Positions 32,357 through 46,500 of a stretch of 64,000 nucleotides of DNA are shown in pieces. Position numbers and translations under genes: made by a program. The stretch covers positions 43,600,201 to 43,664,200 of the forward strand of contig OY821774.1 of the NCBI GenBank assembly GCA_963682175.1, read 5' to 3'. The stretch comes from Triglochin maritima. Its lineage: Eukaryota; Streptophyta; Magnoliopsida; Alismatales; Juncaginaceae. The notes beneath the pieces are model-generated. The model had not been told where the DNA came from and did no database searches. It saw nothing but the letters and a program-made list of their open reading frames with translations. The first letter of the stretch is position 1, and every line of letters starts with the position of its first letter.

Positions 32357-35300
32357 TAGAATGAGCCCCGGGCTCATTTTGTTTAAATGAGCTCCTCAAG
32401 ATCTAACCATTCATCTTAATCTGAATGGTTGTAGGTGTTTTACTTTAAGTAAGGGTATTACAGTAAATGTGTTGGTCTTTCCAAACCCTTCAATCAACGT
32501 TACCAAAAGAAACTCAATTTCTTCCTTCTATTTTCGTCATCCTTTTCTTCTCACCCTCCAAACCGTTATTGCCAATCACTATCACGGATTCTTCGATACA
32601 TCTTGCTTTTGTTTGGTTAGATTTTGCAACTGATTTCGTTTTTGTTTTGTTTTTTGATCCTGATTTCAGTTCTTGCTTGGTTTTATTTTTTTGTAGCAAA
32701 TTTCATTTTTGCTTGGTTTTTTGACGCAGATTTCGTTTATTTTTGGTTGTTTGCTCCTAATCTCGGTTTTGTTTGGTTTTAGGTTTTGCGGTATATTTCG
32801 ATTTGGCTTTGTTTTTTCTTGTTTATTTCGTTTTTGTTCGTTTTTTTACTCCTGATTTCTGTTTTTTTAGATTTTTGCTGCTGATTCGATTTTTACTTGG
32901 TTTTTGGCTGCTGATTTTCATTTCTATTTTGTGGATCTTTAATCTTGCGGCTTATTTGGGATCTATATAATTTTTGGTAGAACGTTGAGTTTATATTAGG
33001 ACTTGTGGGTTTGGAATTCATTTCGATTTGTTTAATGAAAATCGATTAATTGGGTATTGGATGTGCTTTTTTTCGTAGTTTCATTTTATTTGTAGTGGTG
33101 AAAATTTTATTTGGTTGAACTACTATTTGTTTTCAGAGGGCAAAATTCCAAATTATGGAAATTGTAGAACGAAATCCAACCTCTTGTGAGTCCGGAGAAA
33201 TCCAATCAGGTCTACTGGAAAATGGGATAAGTTTGATTTTTAATTACTTTTGAACGTGGATTTTCACATTGAAAACTATGATATTAACATATTAAGTAAA
33301 ATCGAAAATAATTTTGATTTGTAACGGGAAAATCGTAATGGTAGCCGCAATAGAAATATGAGTACTGTAATATGATATTGAAAACTGTAATATTGATGTT
33401 TCGAACCGTAATATAAAATTGATGCCTGTAATATTGACCGTTTTAGTTGTAACTAGAATATCTCTCTTGCGATAGAGGTGGAAGATCGAAATTTAGTAGT
33501 AATCGTATTCAATCAGATCTTGAGAAAAAACAAGCAAAAGTCATAGACAATGTAAAACATGCATGCAATATTCGAACCACGACTCGAGAACTTGTCCTAC
33601 TAGGAAGGATAAGAAAACGCGAGTAGTTAATCTTCTTTGTCAAAATGCATTATACTTGATAATTGTCTTATGTCGTCTTTGGGATTTTGCGGGGTTACAA
33701 CTGAAGATACATGTAAATTGCAGGAATAAGTTGCAAGAGAGATTAATATACGTGGACAAGATAATACATGCAAGGAAGAATAAAAAAAACTATTACAATC
33801 TCCTACATGAATACACATCATTTTTTGATTTTTTATTGAAACATTCTATATACTCTTATTTTTGTTGAATATGTTAGGTTTTGTCTAACACAATGGTGAA
33901 TGAGTACAGGTTATGTAACTTGTATGACTGTATCTATTAGAAGTAGTATTACAGTAACAACCGTAATATCAAAAAGATGCTGTAATATTATTTTGTAAAA
34001 CGTAATATTAAAAAGGTATTACATTCACAAAACGTAATATCAAGATGTTGTAATATTAATTTGTTAGACGTAAGATAAAATTATTTTTACTCCTTCCCAA
34101 AATTAAAAAAATGGATGGCTAATGATGTGTAAAATGTAATGCGGTTCTTGATATAATGTGAGGTTTACAAACGTTTCAATAAGTGATCGAAGATTATAAC
34201 ATGTGTTAAAAAACTTTTACAATCTCCTATAGGAATACACATCACTTTTTAATTGAAACATTCTGTATAGTTTTATTTTTGTAGAATATGTTAGGCTTTG
34301 TCCAACACAATAGTGATTGAGTACAAGTTATGTAACTTGTATGATTGTTTCTATTGACAGTAATATTACGGTAACAACCGTAATATCAACAAGATGTTGT
34401 AATATTAATTTGTTAGACATAAGATAAAATATTTTTAGTGATGCGCAAAAAGAGATGGATGACCAACTCATGTTAAAATAAAATATTGATCCTATAAAAA
34501 TCAACAACTTGTATGACTGTATCTATTAGCAGTAGTATTACGGTAACAACTGTAATATCAACAAGATGCTGTAATATTATTTTGTAAAATATAATATTAA
34601 AAATGTATTACATTCGCAATACGTAATATCAAGATGTTGTAATATTAATTTGTTAGACGTAAGATATAATATTTTTTAGTGAGCGCAAAAAGAGATGGAT
34701 GACTAACTCATGTTAAAATAAAATCACGATCCTATAAAAATCAGCAACTTGTATGACTGTATCTATTAGTAGTAGTATTACGGTAACAACCGTAATATAA
34801 ACAAGACGTTGTAATATTATTTTGTAAAACGTAATATTAAAAAAAATATTACATTAACAAAACGTAATATCAAGATGTTGTAATCATCCTGCTCCTTCAA
34901 ACTAACTATTTTAGATACTCCACATTATTAAAAATTGCAAAAGTTTATGTAAGAGTAACATTGAATAGGAGATAATAATCATAATCTGTAATACTAGTTT
35001 ATCAACACTAAAGATCTCTATAAAAATCAGCAACTTTAAAGATTTAGTCATACATACAACAATTGCATGAAAATTGTAATATTGTATCATTCGAAAACAC
35101 AAAATTCCAAAAAAATTCACTGAATTATTTGGAACTTGTTTCACGAAGTATCATAGCAACGTATTCAACACAAATCCGAGTCGTATCTTCTTCTCCAAAA
35201 TCAAATATATCTTTTCCTTCAGAGAGATATTCTGCAAACTTCAATACATACAATCCACAATTCAAACCTGTGGCTGATTACTGGGGGACAGGAAACATGT

Positions 35301-37069
35301 TTTATTTCTCAGCTCTTCATATTCTAAAAAATATGCGTCATTTCGAAGTACTTAGCCACCCACTTAGACTGCAAAAAAGTAACATTTAAACTCATAAGAA
35401 CCAAACATACCTATTGAAAACTGAAAATAATAAACTTTAAACCATTGCTTAATAGAAACAAAAAATAATGGTGAATGAGTACAAGTTATGTACCTTGTAT
35501 GATTGTGAGAAAGTGTGAGAAAGTTCAAAATCTTGAGTATCTCAATTTATTTCGAAAAAGTACTACTAAGAATGGGAGTGAAGCATGTTACTAAATATTA
35601 GCTGTATCTATTAGTTGTAATATTGCGGTAACAACTGTAATATCCAAAGGCTGCTGTAATATTACTTTTCAAAATGTAATATTAGAAGGGTATTTACATT
35701 AACCATACGTAATATCAAGGTGTAATATTATTTGAAGCTAACTCTCGACCACCAACAAGGTTCGAAAAATTCTTGAAGGCGCACATCACGCGCGTCTCCA
35801 CAAAACGAACTAATTACAACAATACATGTTACAAGTTCAGCAAAGAAAGTTGTCCATGACAATTACACTTTGTCAAATAGAATTAGGAAACTAAAACCAA
35901 GGTGCTCATTTATTGAAAAAGGATACAAGGGGAAAACACAACCAACATATATAGAAGAAGGAAATGAACTACCAAAAATGCAAACAATAAAAAACGTGAT
36001 CTCTAACACCAAGAATGGTAGGAGGGCGAAGAGAATGATTTCCTTGAAATACTCAAGAAGGTTCTGATCTTCACGGTCCATTCCAAATTGTTACCATGTC
36101 AATAAAAAATAACTACATCAGCAAAAGCATTATTCTTTAGCAACATATGCAAATCAAAAAAATGGTTGAGTACAGTTGAGGTTAACTTGCATTTCACTGG
36201 CTGGGATTGTTTTTGAAAAATTACAAAAGAAGCATACGGTTAGGATAACCAAAAGAAGAATTTATTTTTTGCTCCCATTAATTTCAGATGTAGTTGTCAT
36301 GCACTCAAATTCATTTTGATATCCAAAAGACATAAACCAAATTCAAAACAATTCTCTGATCATGTTCCTCCCTGTTTTGGATCATGGAATCAAAAAATGA
36401 GAAACAACTCAAATGTATGTACTGAAAAGTCTTATCCTAAATTCCTGAACCGAACACAAAACATTCTTCCACAGTTATTGTTGGCTTCTTGAAGAAAGTG
36501 TGTGTTTTTTACAAAACATCCATGTCCAAAATCAGTCAGGAATTCAGAAATTCAGACCTTAACCCAAACTGCAAACCCCAACCCCAAACTGCAAACCCTA
36601 ACCCCAACCCCAAAAGAGAAATAAAAAATCATACCAATCAATGACGTTGGGGGTTTGTCCGCTCGCTCTACCACGTGATTCCTCTATTTCGGTTTGGGGA
36701 TGAGGGATGGCGTTCAAGGATTGAGGACGACAATGATGGTGGAGGTTTAGGTCGACGACGATGCCGATGGCGTTGGGGGTTTGGGGACGACGAGGTGGGG
36801 ATTTTTTGTGAGCCGTGCGTGGGTTTGGTCTGTCGGGGGTTTCCTTCGATGGAGATGAGAGGGTTTGGTGCTGGGAGGTGGGGTGAGAGGTGGGGGGAGA
36901 GGATTTTGTGTAGGAGGGTTTTGAGAGGATTTTACAAGTTTTGTTAAATTCCGATTGTACCCTTTCTTAAGTAATTGTAACAAGATTTAATATCAATGGT
37001 TGGATTTGATTTTGATGGTGGATGTTTAGGGGGCTCACTTAAACTTAAATGAGTCCTGGGCTCATTCTA
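32357..37069. mobile_element. 4.7 kb non-autonomous element bounded by inverted repeats
   Basis: The left end 'tagaatgagccccgggctca' and the reverse complement of the right end 'tagaatgagcccaggactca' match closely. Similarity continues inward for about 100 bp ('taaccatt', 'taatct', 'acttaag', 'aagggta'). The left end contains the perfect palindrome AATGAGCCCCGGGCTCATT. No transposase is visible. The interior has a T-rich stretch (32560-32980), a long field of GTAATATTA-type repeats (33300-35740) and a GC-rich, first-exon-like stretch (36650-36930). Long ends suggest a Mutator-like element, but no 9-bp duplication was found; the microsatellites at both borders may hide it. Confidence 0.65.
33300..35740. 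repeat. Field of GTAATATTA repeats with higher-order units
   Basis: Short words (gtaatatta, cgtaatatcaa, tattacggtaacaaccg) alternate every 15-30 bp. They are grouped in larger units that begin 'acttgtatgactgtatctat' near 33918, 34337, 34507 and 34748, with a related block near 35600. Unit lengths are uneven, about 170-420 bp. No coding frame persists. Confidence 0.8.
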
Positions 37070-37073
37070 TAAT

Positions 37074-37078
<5 letters not shown>

Positions 37079-37106
<28 letters not shown>
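37079..37106. repeat. (TA)n microsatellite
   Basis: About 14 TA units lie between two inverted-repeat elements. Another TA run lies at about 37309-37320 on the far side of the next element. Confidence 0.95.
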
Positions 37107-37107
<1 letters not shown>

Positions 37108-37308
37108 GAATTCTCAAGTGAGCTCAGGGCCTAACTTTTCGAAATTAAGCCCCCACAATATCCATGATTCATTTCAAATTGTAAGGTAGATTAAGAAAAA
37201 ACGGTTATGCTAATGAATGGTGAGATTAAATGTAAATAAGATCCAATAGTGAGATTGTAAGGGACTTAAACTAAATTTGATAAGCTCTGGGTTCACTAGA
37301 ACTTGACC
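37107..37308. mobile_element. Small MITE upstream of VPS53
   Basis: The left side 'ttctcaagtgagctcagggc' and the reverse complement of the right side 'gttctagtgaacccagagct' are similar over about 22 bp. The interior is AT-rich and non-coding. Both sides abut TA runs, so a TA duplication cannot be told from the microsatellite. Confidence 0.5.
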
Positions 37309-37587
37309 ATATATATATATACACACAAGATTATAAGTTATAACTACGAAAGTGACTATAATCAACACTAATAAAGTCTTCCCAATTGTCATCTCACACC
37401 AAATAATTACGTTTTCACTTCAAACCCCTAAACTAACCAGAAGGACCAGATCTATTGCTCTCCACATTGTCATCTCTCCCGATTCGGTTTAGTTCGTTCC
37501 GTTCCATCACCATCTCCGATCTCCGATTCCGCTTCGGATCGCGAAAGTTTCGGTTTTTATTGGTTTTGGTGGCAGGTCGGAGTGACG

Positions 37588-40500
37588 ATGGACAAGTCGA
37601 GCGCGCTGGAGTACATCAACCAGATGTTCCCGACTGGTTCGTTCGATCCTTTTCCTTTTGGAATTCGTCTGCTTTCTAGGTTTTCATCCGTCGTGTGGTG
37701 TGAATTGAAGTGTAGGACTTTGGATTTGGAGAAGGAGTGGGTTCGTTTTGGTTAGAGGATTGTTGTTTTGAGGGGTGTGGATCGGTCGGGAGAATATGGT
37801 TAGAACATTTTTTTTTTGGGAGGATGATTGGTTATGTGGATGTAGATTGTGGGTTGATTCTGTTTGAGGGACGCATTTGGTTTTAGGAAATCGAATTCAG
37901 TGAAGGAAGTTCAAACGTTGGTAATTGGTTTTAGGTTGGACTGTTGGAGGTGGTCAAGGTCCACTCTAGTTTTGCGTTGTTTTTGAAGAGAAGTGATGGA
38001 ATTCATCTCAAGTTTGAGTTTTGAAGTTGTGTTGCAAAGAATTGGAATTTCCTACAAATTTATAACTTGGAAGTGATTTTTAAACTATACTCCCTTAAAT
38101 TATAGTGCTTTTGATGGGAGCAAATTATTGCGCCTATTTCAGTCTGGAAACTCTTTTTGGTGAGTACACATAATTTGAAAAGAATCAGTTGCACAAAATT
38201 TGTGATCATAGTCTACAGTGCAGAGTAGGCTAGCTTCGATTGGGTGTGGTTTGACTTAGGTCAAGCAATAAGCTAAACCACTTAAATTGATTTCTCTGCT
38301 AAATAATGAATTCATCCATTTTAGCTGTAAAAGAAAAACACTTTCAGCAGTTGGTGGAGCTAATGATTTTCATTCATTAAAACTCATAGAATAATCAAAA
38401 TTAAAATAGAAACAAAATATAAGAAATCTTTTTCATACATAAGAAATCTCAAACATTTCCGATGACCAGATGATTATGTTGATTTATTTTCCAACTTTAT
38501 TATTATTCACTGTTAACTGATGGAATTGCGGTTGTAGGGCCAATTGGCTTTCAAGAAACATTGTTGTTGGATACTGTGCTTGTAACCTACTAAAATTATC
38601 ATAGGATTGGTGAATGTAGGTATCTTTAGCCTAGGGTTTTGTTTCTCCAAAGATCCTAATTCAAATTCAAGCTGTGGATATAAGGCAACTTTGAAATTTG
38701 ACTAAATACCGTTGCCCAAGTGATGGTTTTCCATGTTATGTAAATATTAGAAGAGTCCAGGGTCTTCGGTTGTTAGTTGTGAGATGACATGTATTAATCA
38801 TAAGGAGAATGTAAATTGAATGATAAGATACGACATGGATTTTGAATTCAGGGGCTTTTATCTGGTAAATGTTAAAATTCATGTCTCAATTATGATCTTG
38901 AAAGGTGTTGAATCATCTGCTGTCAGTGCAGATGGTCTTAAAAGCAACATTTACCATCCCAACCCTAATTTGTTTGGTGTTTGCCTTTTTTCAGAGGCAT
39001 CGTTAACAGGTGTTGAGCCACTTATGCAAAAGATACGCAATGAAATTCGACATGTAGATGCTGGAATATTAGCAGCAGTCAGACAGCAGGTTGGCATTTT
39101 TGCTACTGTTCAAAATCTACATGCAATCATCATTCTATCATCTTGGACTTTTTAAGGAGCCTTTATGCTTCATGTGGTTCTCAATCAAGATACGTTGACA
39201 CAATATATCTCATATGTAGAGTAACTCAGGAAGTAAAGCAAAGAAAGATCTTGCTGCAGCTACATCTGCTGTTCAGGTTGCACTTCTGACTTGTGTTAAA
39301 TACTTAAATAGGAATCCTACTTTAACCAGAATTTATAATTAAAAAATGTAATGCCCCCAGCCAAATCTGGGAAGTCAACTGTATGAATGCTGTTGGTTTA
39401 TGAGAATTTTGATTGACCTTCTTTCTACTTGTGTGGTACTATAGGAGCTGATGTACAAGATAAGGGAAATAAAAACAAAGGCAGAGCAAAGTGAAACAAT
39501 GGTTCAGGAGATTTGCCGTGACATAAAAAAGTTGGACTTTGCAAAAAAGCATATAACAACCACAATAACTGCTCTTCATCGTCTTACAATGTTAGGTTGG
39601 TTTTTTGTCTTCTGTTTTCTTACCAGCCAATTGGTCTATAAGAAAGGAAATGGAAATGTCTCTCTATCATTTTGGTCATATGTTTGCGGTTTACAGATTT
39701 TCCCTCTTTTTTTCCTTTTCTGTCTCTGCATTCATTGCTTGGGTTACAACAAAAATTATCAATTATGCACTATGATGCAGTCTCCTGGCTGGTTTTGAGG
39801 ATGCAGAGCTCCTTGTATAGGAATATTGCGTCTTTTTTCCTGGTTCACTGTTGGAAGTAGAACTACAACTAGGACCTACATTTTGGCTAATATATTTTTT
39901 AACTTGCTAGACCAACTTCTGTGTTGTTCACCATTACATGGTTAGCGATTGCATGGAGTTTGTTTTCAATTTATATTCTTCGGACCATAGAGATATACAG
40001 ATAAGCAAACTAGATGATTAACAAATAGTGAAGAGTTGATCCCTGGTTCTCGAATCCTGATGAAAGAATTTTTTTTTGCTGCTGTTGTTTGCCATTATGT
40101 CTATACCAGGATTTAAACCTATTTCATTTGCTACTAACTATTTGCTAAGATATTGGTGTTTCCTTGGTTAGTTATTTTGAATCAAATTGGTCAATACTTT
40201 ACAGTCTCACTAGGATGTGATTGTCTTTGTAATCTGCAGTCTCAGCTGTTGAGCAACTCCAAGTGATGGCGTCCAAACGGCAATACAAGGAGGCTGCAGC
40301 ACAACTTGAGGTAAGATTTTCTCTCTTATAAAGGGATTTTCGTTGTTCCATGTATGTTGGCTAGAAGTATTTCCATTATAGTGATAGTTTGGTTTGAACA
40401 AGATCAAGCCATGTTTGTTCACAACTCCTCATCTTTTGAATGACACTATTAAATTTGAGTTTCAATACTTTTACTTTGAGTCCATACCTATAGTGTATTA

Positions 40501-43500
40501 ATATTGTTTTTCTTCTTCTACTATTCCAGCAGTTAACAATTTTTATCTGGGTCTTTACTATGCAAAAATGTTTGGACTTTCTGATCCAATGTCTTAGTTT
40601 TAAGGTGTACCCACATTCTTGTGTAAACTGGTTATAATTTTTGAATTGCACCAAGAAAATAGACCCTCGTACATCATGAATCATAACTTATGAGTCAGGA
40701 TTGGACTTAAGTCAACATACCTACCATGCAAGTTTTTCTTTTGTTTTTAATTACATAATCATGATTGGAATTTCATAAGCATATGTTCATATAATATCCA
40801 CCATGTAAATTCTTCTTCTGGAAGGTTCTTTAATATCAGCTCAAATTTGGTCTATTACTCACCTAGCATCTTGTTCCTTTGTTTCTGTACATATATGACC
40901 TTATGTATATTGTTTATTGTTGGCGGTACTTGCAAGATGCTTTTGTATTATCATTGCAGAATAGAACAAAAAGATAGTGGACGTCAGTTCAAACATAGGG
41001 ACATAATGTCTCTGAGTTGCATTCAGTAATTTGGCAGGGAAAGATGACTATCTTGTTTACTTTGCAGGCTGTGAATCAATTGTGTAGCCACTTTGAGGCT
41101 TATAGGGATGTTCCTAAGATAACTGAGCTTAGGGAGAAATTCAAAAACATCAAACAGATTCTCAAGTCTCATGTATTTTCCGATTTTTCAAGGTAATGTT
41201 TTTCTTACTACATATTGTATTCTCTTTCACGAAGATAAATTCATGTTAATGGAAGTTATTGTCTTTTACTAAAAACAGAATACAGACACTTGATATAATA
41301 GTTGGGATGTCACTTCATTTCCAATATCTCTACGTCTTCTTAATGGATATCTTTTAGCTTCTTCCAAGTATTTTTGAAGGAAAATAGTACGCCTATTGGG
41401 AAGTTACCATGTCCTTGTTCAACTCAACTATTTCTTAGCTACATTTTGCTTTTCGAGTCACACCACACATTCTACAATTTCTTTTAGTAGTTATTCTGAA
41501 ATCAGTGGATAGGAAAATGCTATAACAGTGTGAAGTTTTTATTATGTCTCCATGGATCTTTTCCTTCTTTAAAGAACCTTACAGTATGTCTAGAAAGTAG
41601 ACACAAAGTATGTTCATTTTTTCTGTCTTTTCTTGCTTCCAATATTCTTTTTAGCCTAGGAACAGGAAAGGAAACTGAAGAAAGCAACTTGCTCCAGCAA
41701 TTGTCAGATGCATGTTTGGTGGTTGATGCATTGGAGCCTTCTGTTAGGGAAGACCTAGTCAAGAATTTTTGTAGCAAAGAACTTACATCGTATAGGCAAA
41801 TATTTGAAGGAGCAGGTTGAATGAAATTGATTTCCTATTATTGTAGTAAATTTTCAAGGTTGTTTACTAATGGTTTTCCCTCCTTTTAATAGAATTGGCA
41901 AAATTAGATAAAACAGAGAGAAGATATGCATGGATCAAGCGTCGTTTGCGAACAAATGAGGATATATGGAAAATATTTCCATCTTCGTGGCACGTTGACT
42001 ATTTGCTATGCATCCAGTTCTGTAAGTTGACAAGGTCTGTGTCTTTTACTATGACTTGTTCCTTTCACTTTACTTAGATATTAAGGAGCATGGACACAGC
42101 TAGACTATGAATCTACTCGTATGGTATATTTCTCCAATACCCATGTTCTCCTGATGCTTTTGGATGCTTATTCGATATTTCATTTGGAGTATCCTAGTCA
42201 AATATTAATATTTTTTAGTGTGGATACGTGCATACGTGCATAACCATTTGGAGATATTTGTTAGATTAACTATGGTAATTTCATAGATCTTATACGAAAC
42301 ATCTTAAGATGAATTTTTTCAAGAAACACATTATAACATAGTTTACTGAAATTGCACATCTATTGTCTAAATACGTATGATACCAAGTATATATTTAATT
42401 TTTTTTCAATCGTCATCTGTTCTTTTAATTTTGTATTCATTTTCTCGGTTCATTGTGTTTGGATAACATAACATAATAGTAATAGTATAACAACAACGCC
42501 TTTGATTCCAAACTAGAACATTACATAATAGTATAATAGTATGCTTGCATAAAATTATTTTAGAATGTAAATATATCTCCAGTCAGGGAGTCCTATTTTT
42601 TAATAATATGATATATATGTCTTGGTAGTTGGTATAATGGTAACCATATGTCATATCTCGTAGCCGTGCTTCACAGTTTGAATGCATTTGTATGTTGTTT
42701 CCAAGAAGAATATCTAGTTCGAATATTATTGCATTAAACTCCAATGTTCTATATGTTGCAGTTTCATTTTGAGCATCTGTGCACCTAATATTCCCTGACA
42801 CTGGTGTGCTTAGATTGATGCAATAGTCTTAATTCATGTTATTGCGTAATGTCATTTGTTTTATAGAAGGCTGACTTTTTTAGTGTCAGAACTTAATTGT
42901 TTCGTTAGTTATTTTATTTGATTTTTATTCTTCTGGTTCTTCGATATTCATTTTGGTTTGCATAGCTTAACATAGTCTTCTTAATGGTTTCATCAGGACA
43001 CAACTCATAGATATCCTCTCAAACCTGAAAGAGAAACCTGATGTGGGGACACTGTTGTTGGTAGGTTATTTTTTCAACACGTTCAAAAAAATTGTCAATT
43101 CAATTTACTTTAGTTGAGGATTTTTTTCCTTCTAATGCCATATACTAGATTGGTTGGTGCTGGCTGCTTTAGGTGGGCATGCCTTTTGAACTTGAACATA
43201 CATATATTATTGTATATGACCATAGAAAAGATTGAGCATTGTTGTATTGGAGTCACTTGGCGATGTTTTTACAGACCGTAAGAAGTTGATGACTTCTTTT
43301 TTTTATCGGTAGAAGTTGATGACTGCTGTTTCGATCATGAAACTATAGCATGTATTCATCACGAGCTTTATGTTTCTTTCCATTATAATGAGTGGTTTGC
43401 AGTTAGGACTGACAAGACCATGCAACATGGTATGTTATGGTCTCCGGCTTGTATTGACATAATTTTTTTCTTATAATATAAAAGGTTACAGGAGTGAGTT

Positions 43501-46500
43501 TATTTGGTGTTCCCTTTCTTTATGTGGAATGAATCTATGATATTGTACTTATGTAAATGTAAAATTTTCTTGGCATAATGGAGTTGGGCAATATTTATAT
43601 TTACATTGACGAAAACACTGGTGTTTTTCTTCTTTTTTTCAAAAATGAGTTCGTATTTTGTCTTAGCAAACTTTCTGTTATCAGTTTGTCATTCTTTTTA
43701 GTCAAATATTGATAGTTTATTTTATGCATCTACTAGTCATTGCAAAGGACAATTGAATTCGAAGAAGAATTGGCAGAGAAATTCAGTGGAGGACGAGCTA
43801 AACCTCAAGATCAAGAAATCGGCAGTGATTCGGAAGAGAATGAAAGAGAGATTAAAAATCAAGTTGTGTTGGATATCAGAAAGAAGTATGAAAGGAAGCT
43901 TGCTGCCCACCAGGGTGGAGCTGAATCAGTATGCACAATAACAATTTAGTGTTTGGTCCTTGTTGTCAGTGTTCTATCTAATCACTTCTAGATGCTTTGT
44001 GCAGGAGAAAGATAGCAATAAAGAATTTGCAGGGCCTGGAGCCGGGGTGTGTGCCCTTTTATATAATGGAATACTCGTCTGTTTTGTTCTTTTGGATTAG
44101 TAATTTAATCAAAACCATAAACAGGCTCATTCTTGCTTTATCCTTTCTTATGGCAGTTTAACTTCCGTGGCATTATATCATCTTGCTTTGAACCACATTT
44201 GACTGTCTATGTGGAGCTAGAGGAAAAAACATTGATGGAGCAGCTGGAGAAGCTTGTTCAGGTACTTTGTGTATGTATGTTGGAAGGTTGAAAGTCTTAA
44301 AGATGAGAGCAAAATATCAAATTGATGTTAATAACAGTTAGAGATTTTTGAATCTAATAATCTATAGTTTCTGATAAATGGAATGGTATATGTCCAAGAA
44401 AGTTCTTAGTTATTTTTCAAGCAATTATTTTATCTTTGGACTGCGTTGGTCAAAAACTTGTACCATACTTAGTATGAACAATGAAAGATGGTTTTGCCCT
44501 TCACTATAATTATTGAATCTTCTTTAACCGACCCTTGATTTGTCTTCAAAATGCAAGATGAAAAGTGTTGTCTGGATTTTGGGTTGTTAAGCTGCAAATG
44601 TCCAATAGACCAAAATGCTTAACCAAATGCACCCGTAGACACAGAGTCCTTACAGTTTTCAAAATATTTTGTCATGATATGGGCATATGGCTTCTTATCG
44701 GTGAGATACATGTCTATGTAAAGTTGTAAACCTTACCTTTTACAGGATGAAACGTGGGATACAGAAGATGCAAGTCAGAATATTTTGTCAAGCAGCATGC
44801 ATGTGAGTTTATTGCATTTTGTTTTGTATCACATATTTTTCCTTGTATTCTATTGACCATTTCATTTTTATCATGCACGTGCAGGTTTTCTTGATGATCA
44901 GGAAAAGCTTAAAGAGATGCAGCGCTCTAACGAAGAACCAGACATTGTTTAATTTGTTCAAGGTTACACTTTTTCTGAGAATGTTAATCAACATATTGTA
45001 TTCATAAATGAATCTCATTCTACGTGATGTGAGAATATTCTGTGATCTGAGAATTTTCTGCGATGGACTTTATGGCCAATTGGCCGTGCTTTCTTATGTT
45101 TAATCTTGTCTACTTGAGACTTGAGAGTATTACTTCTGTCTTGTAATGATCTAATCCTAGCATGCAAAGACTTCTAGACGAAGTTGATTCTCCTATTCAA
45201 TCACAAGAAGCAAATGAAGTTGCTTTTGTTTCATTTTAATTTTGATCAAACACAATGACCTCATTGGTTTTTAGAGATCTTTTTTAACTACATGGTGGGG
45301 GTTTCTTGTTCTTCACTTCTTAATCTGTTTATAGCAAAAGGATGACAACTACTTGTGTAATAGTGATCACTTTGAAAGCGTTCATGTCTATATTTTGAAG
45401 TTTTTTTTTGTAATTTCTAATATCCACGTGTGAGTTAGATTTCCCTTTGCGCCAAACCTTTTTTGCATATAAACTGTCAAAGATGTGAGGGAGATGAAGT
45501 TTGAGCGTTATGTTTTGGAAGTTACTTGTACTTTATGAATGTCATTTTCTGTTTATCAGGTATTTCAAAGAATTTTAAGGGCATATGCTACAAAACTACT
45601 AGCTAAGTTACCCAAGGGTGGCACAGGCATCGTTGCTGCTGCAACTGGCACAGATGGTCAAATCAAGGTCTTGCATGAACTTTATTGCTTATTTTGCTAG
45701 AAGCCAATTCCCGACTAGTTGGAATTAGATGCTCTAGTAAGTCAAATTGATGCATTTGGTATTTTTCAATTTATTAATTTTTTTGATAAATTTCCAGACA
45801 TCTGACAGAGATGAGAAGATCATATGCTATATCGTGAACACTGCTGAATATTGCCATAAAACGGTTAGTTTGTACCATTATTCCTATAAAAAATAAAAAT
45901 GTAATAGTGGATGATATATTGCTGAAATAGTTGGGGAAGAATCATCAGAATGTTAGAGTGATGTTGTGATTTTTCGTTTTATTCTTAACCATCTTGAATG
46001 CACATGCTACTTGTAATGTAAACATTCCCATGTTTCATATATGAAGTGGTACCTTTTCTGATTTCAACAGTCTGGAGAGCTTGCTGACAATGTTTTGAAG
46101 ATGATAGATTCTCAATTTTGTGACAAGGTGGATACGTCCGAAGTGCAGGTAATTTTTCTTCCTACAGCTTGGGACACTATTGTTGGGTATTACCAGGTAA
46201 TATAATGTACAAATAATTGTACATGCATGCAGGATGAGTTCTCTGCAGTAATTACAAAGGCACTGATGACTTTAGTTCATGGCATTGAAACAAAGTTCGA
46301 TGCTGAAATGATTGCGATGACACGTGTTCCTTGGGCTACACTTGAAAGTGTTGGTGACCAATCAGAGTAAAGTTCCAAAAAGATGCTAATTTTGCTCGTC
46401 TTAATTTTCATATGGTATATGTTTTTCTCTACTGACGGGTCTGCCTGGTGCCCTCTAATACCTGGAGCTCATGGCATTTTGTAGGTATGTTAATGGCATA

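Noticed and set aside
36675..36947. GC-rich open frame of 90 codons
   Set aside because: It has low-complexity Gly/Arg/Trp content, no recognised domain, no visible partner exons and lies inside a transposon-like element. It is kept only as a possible captured exon.
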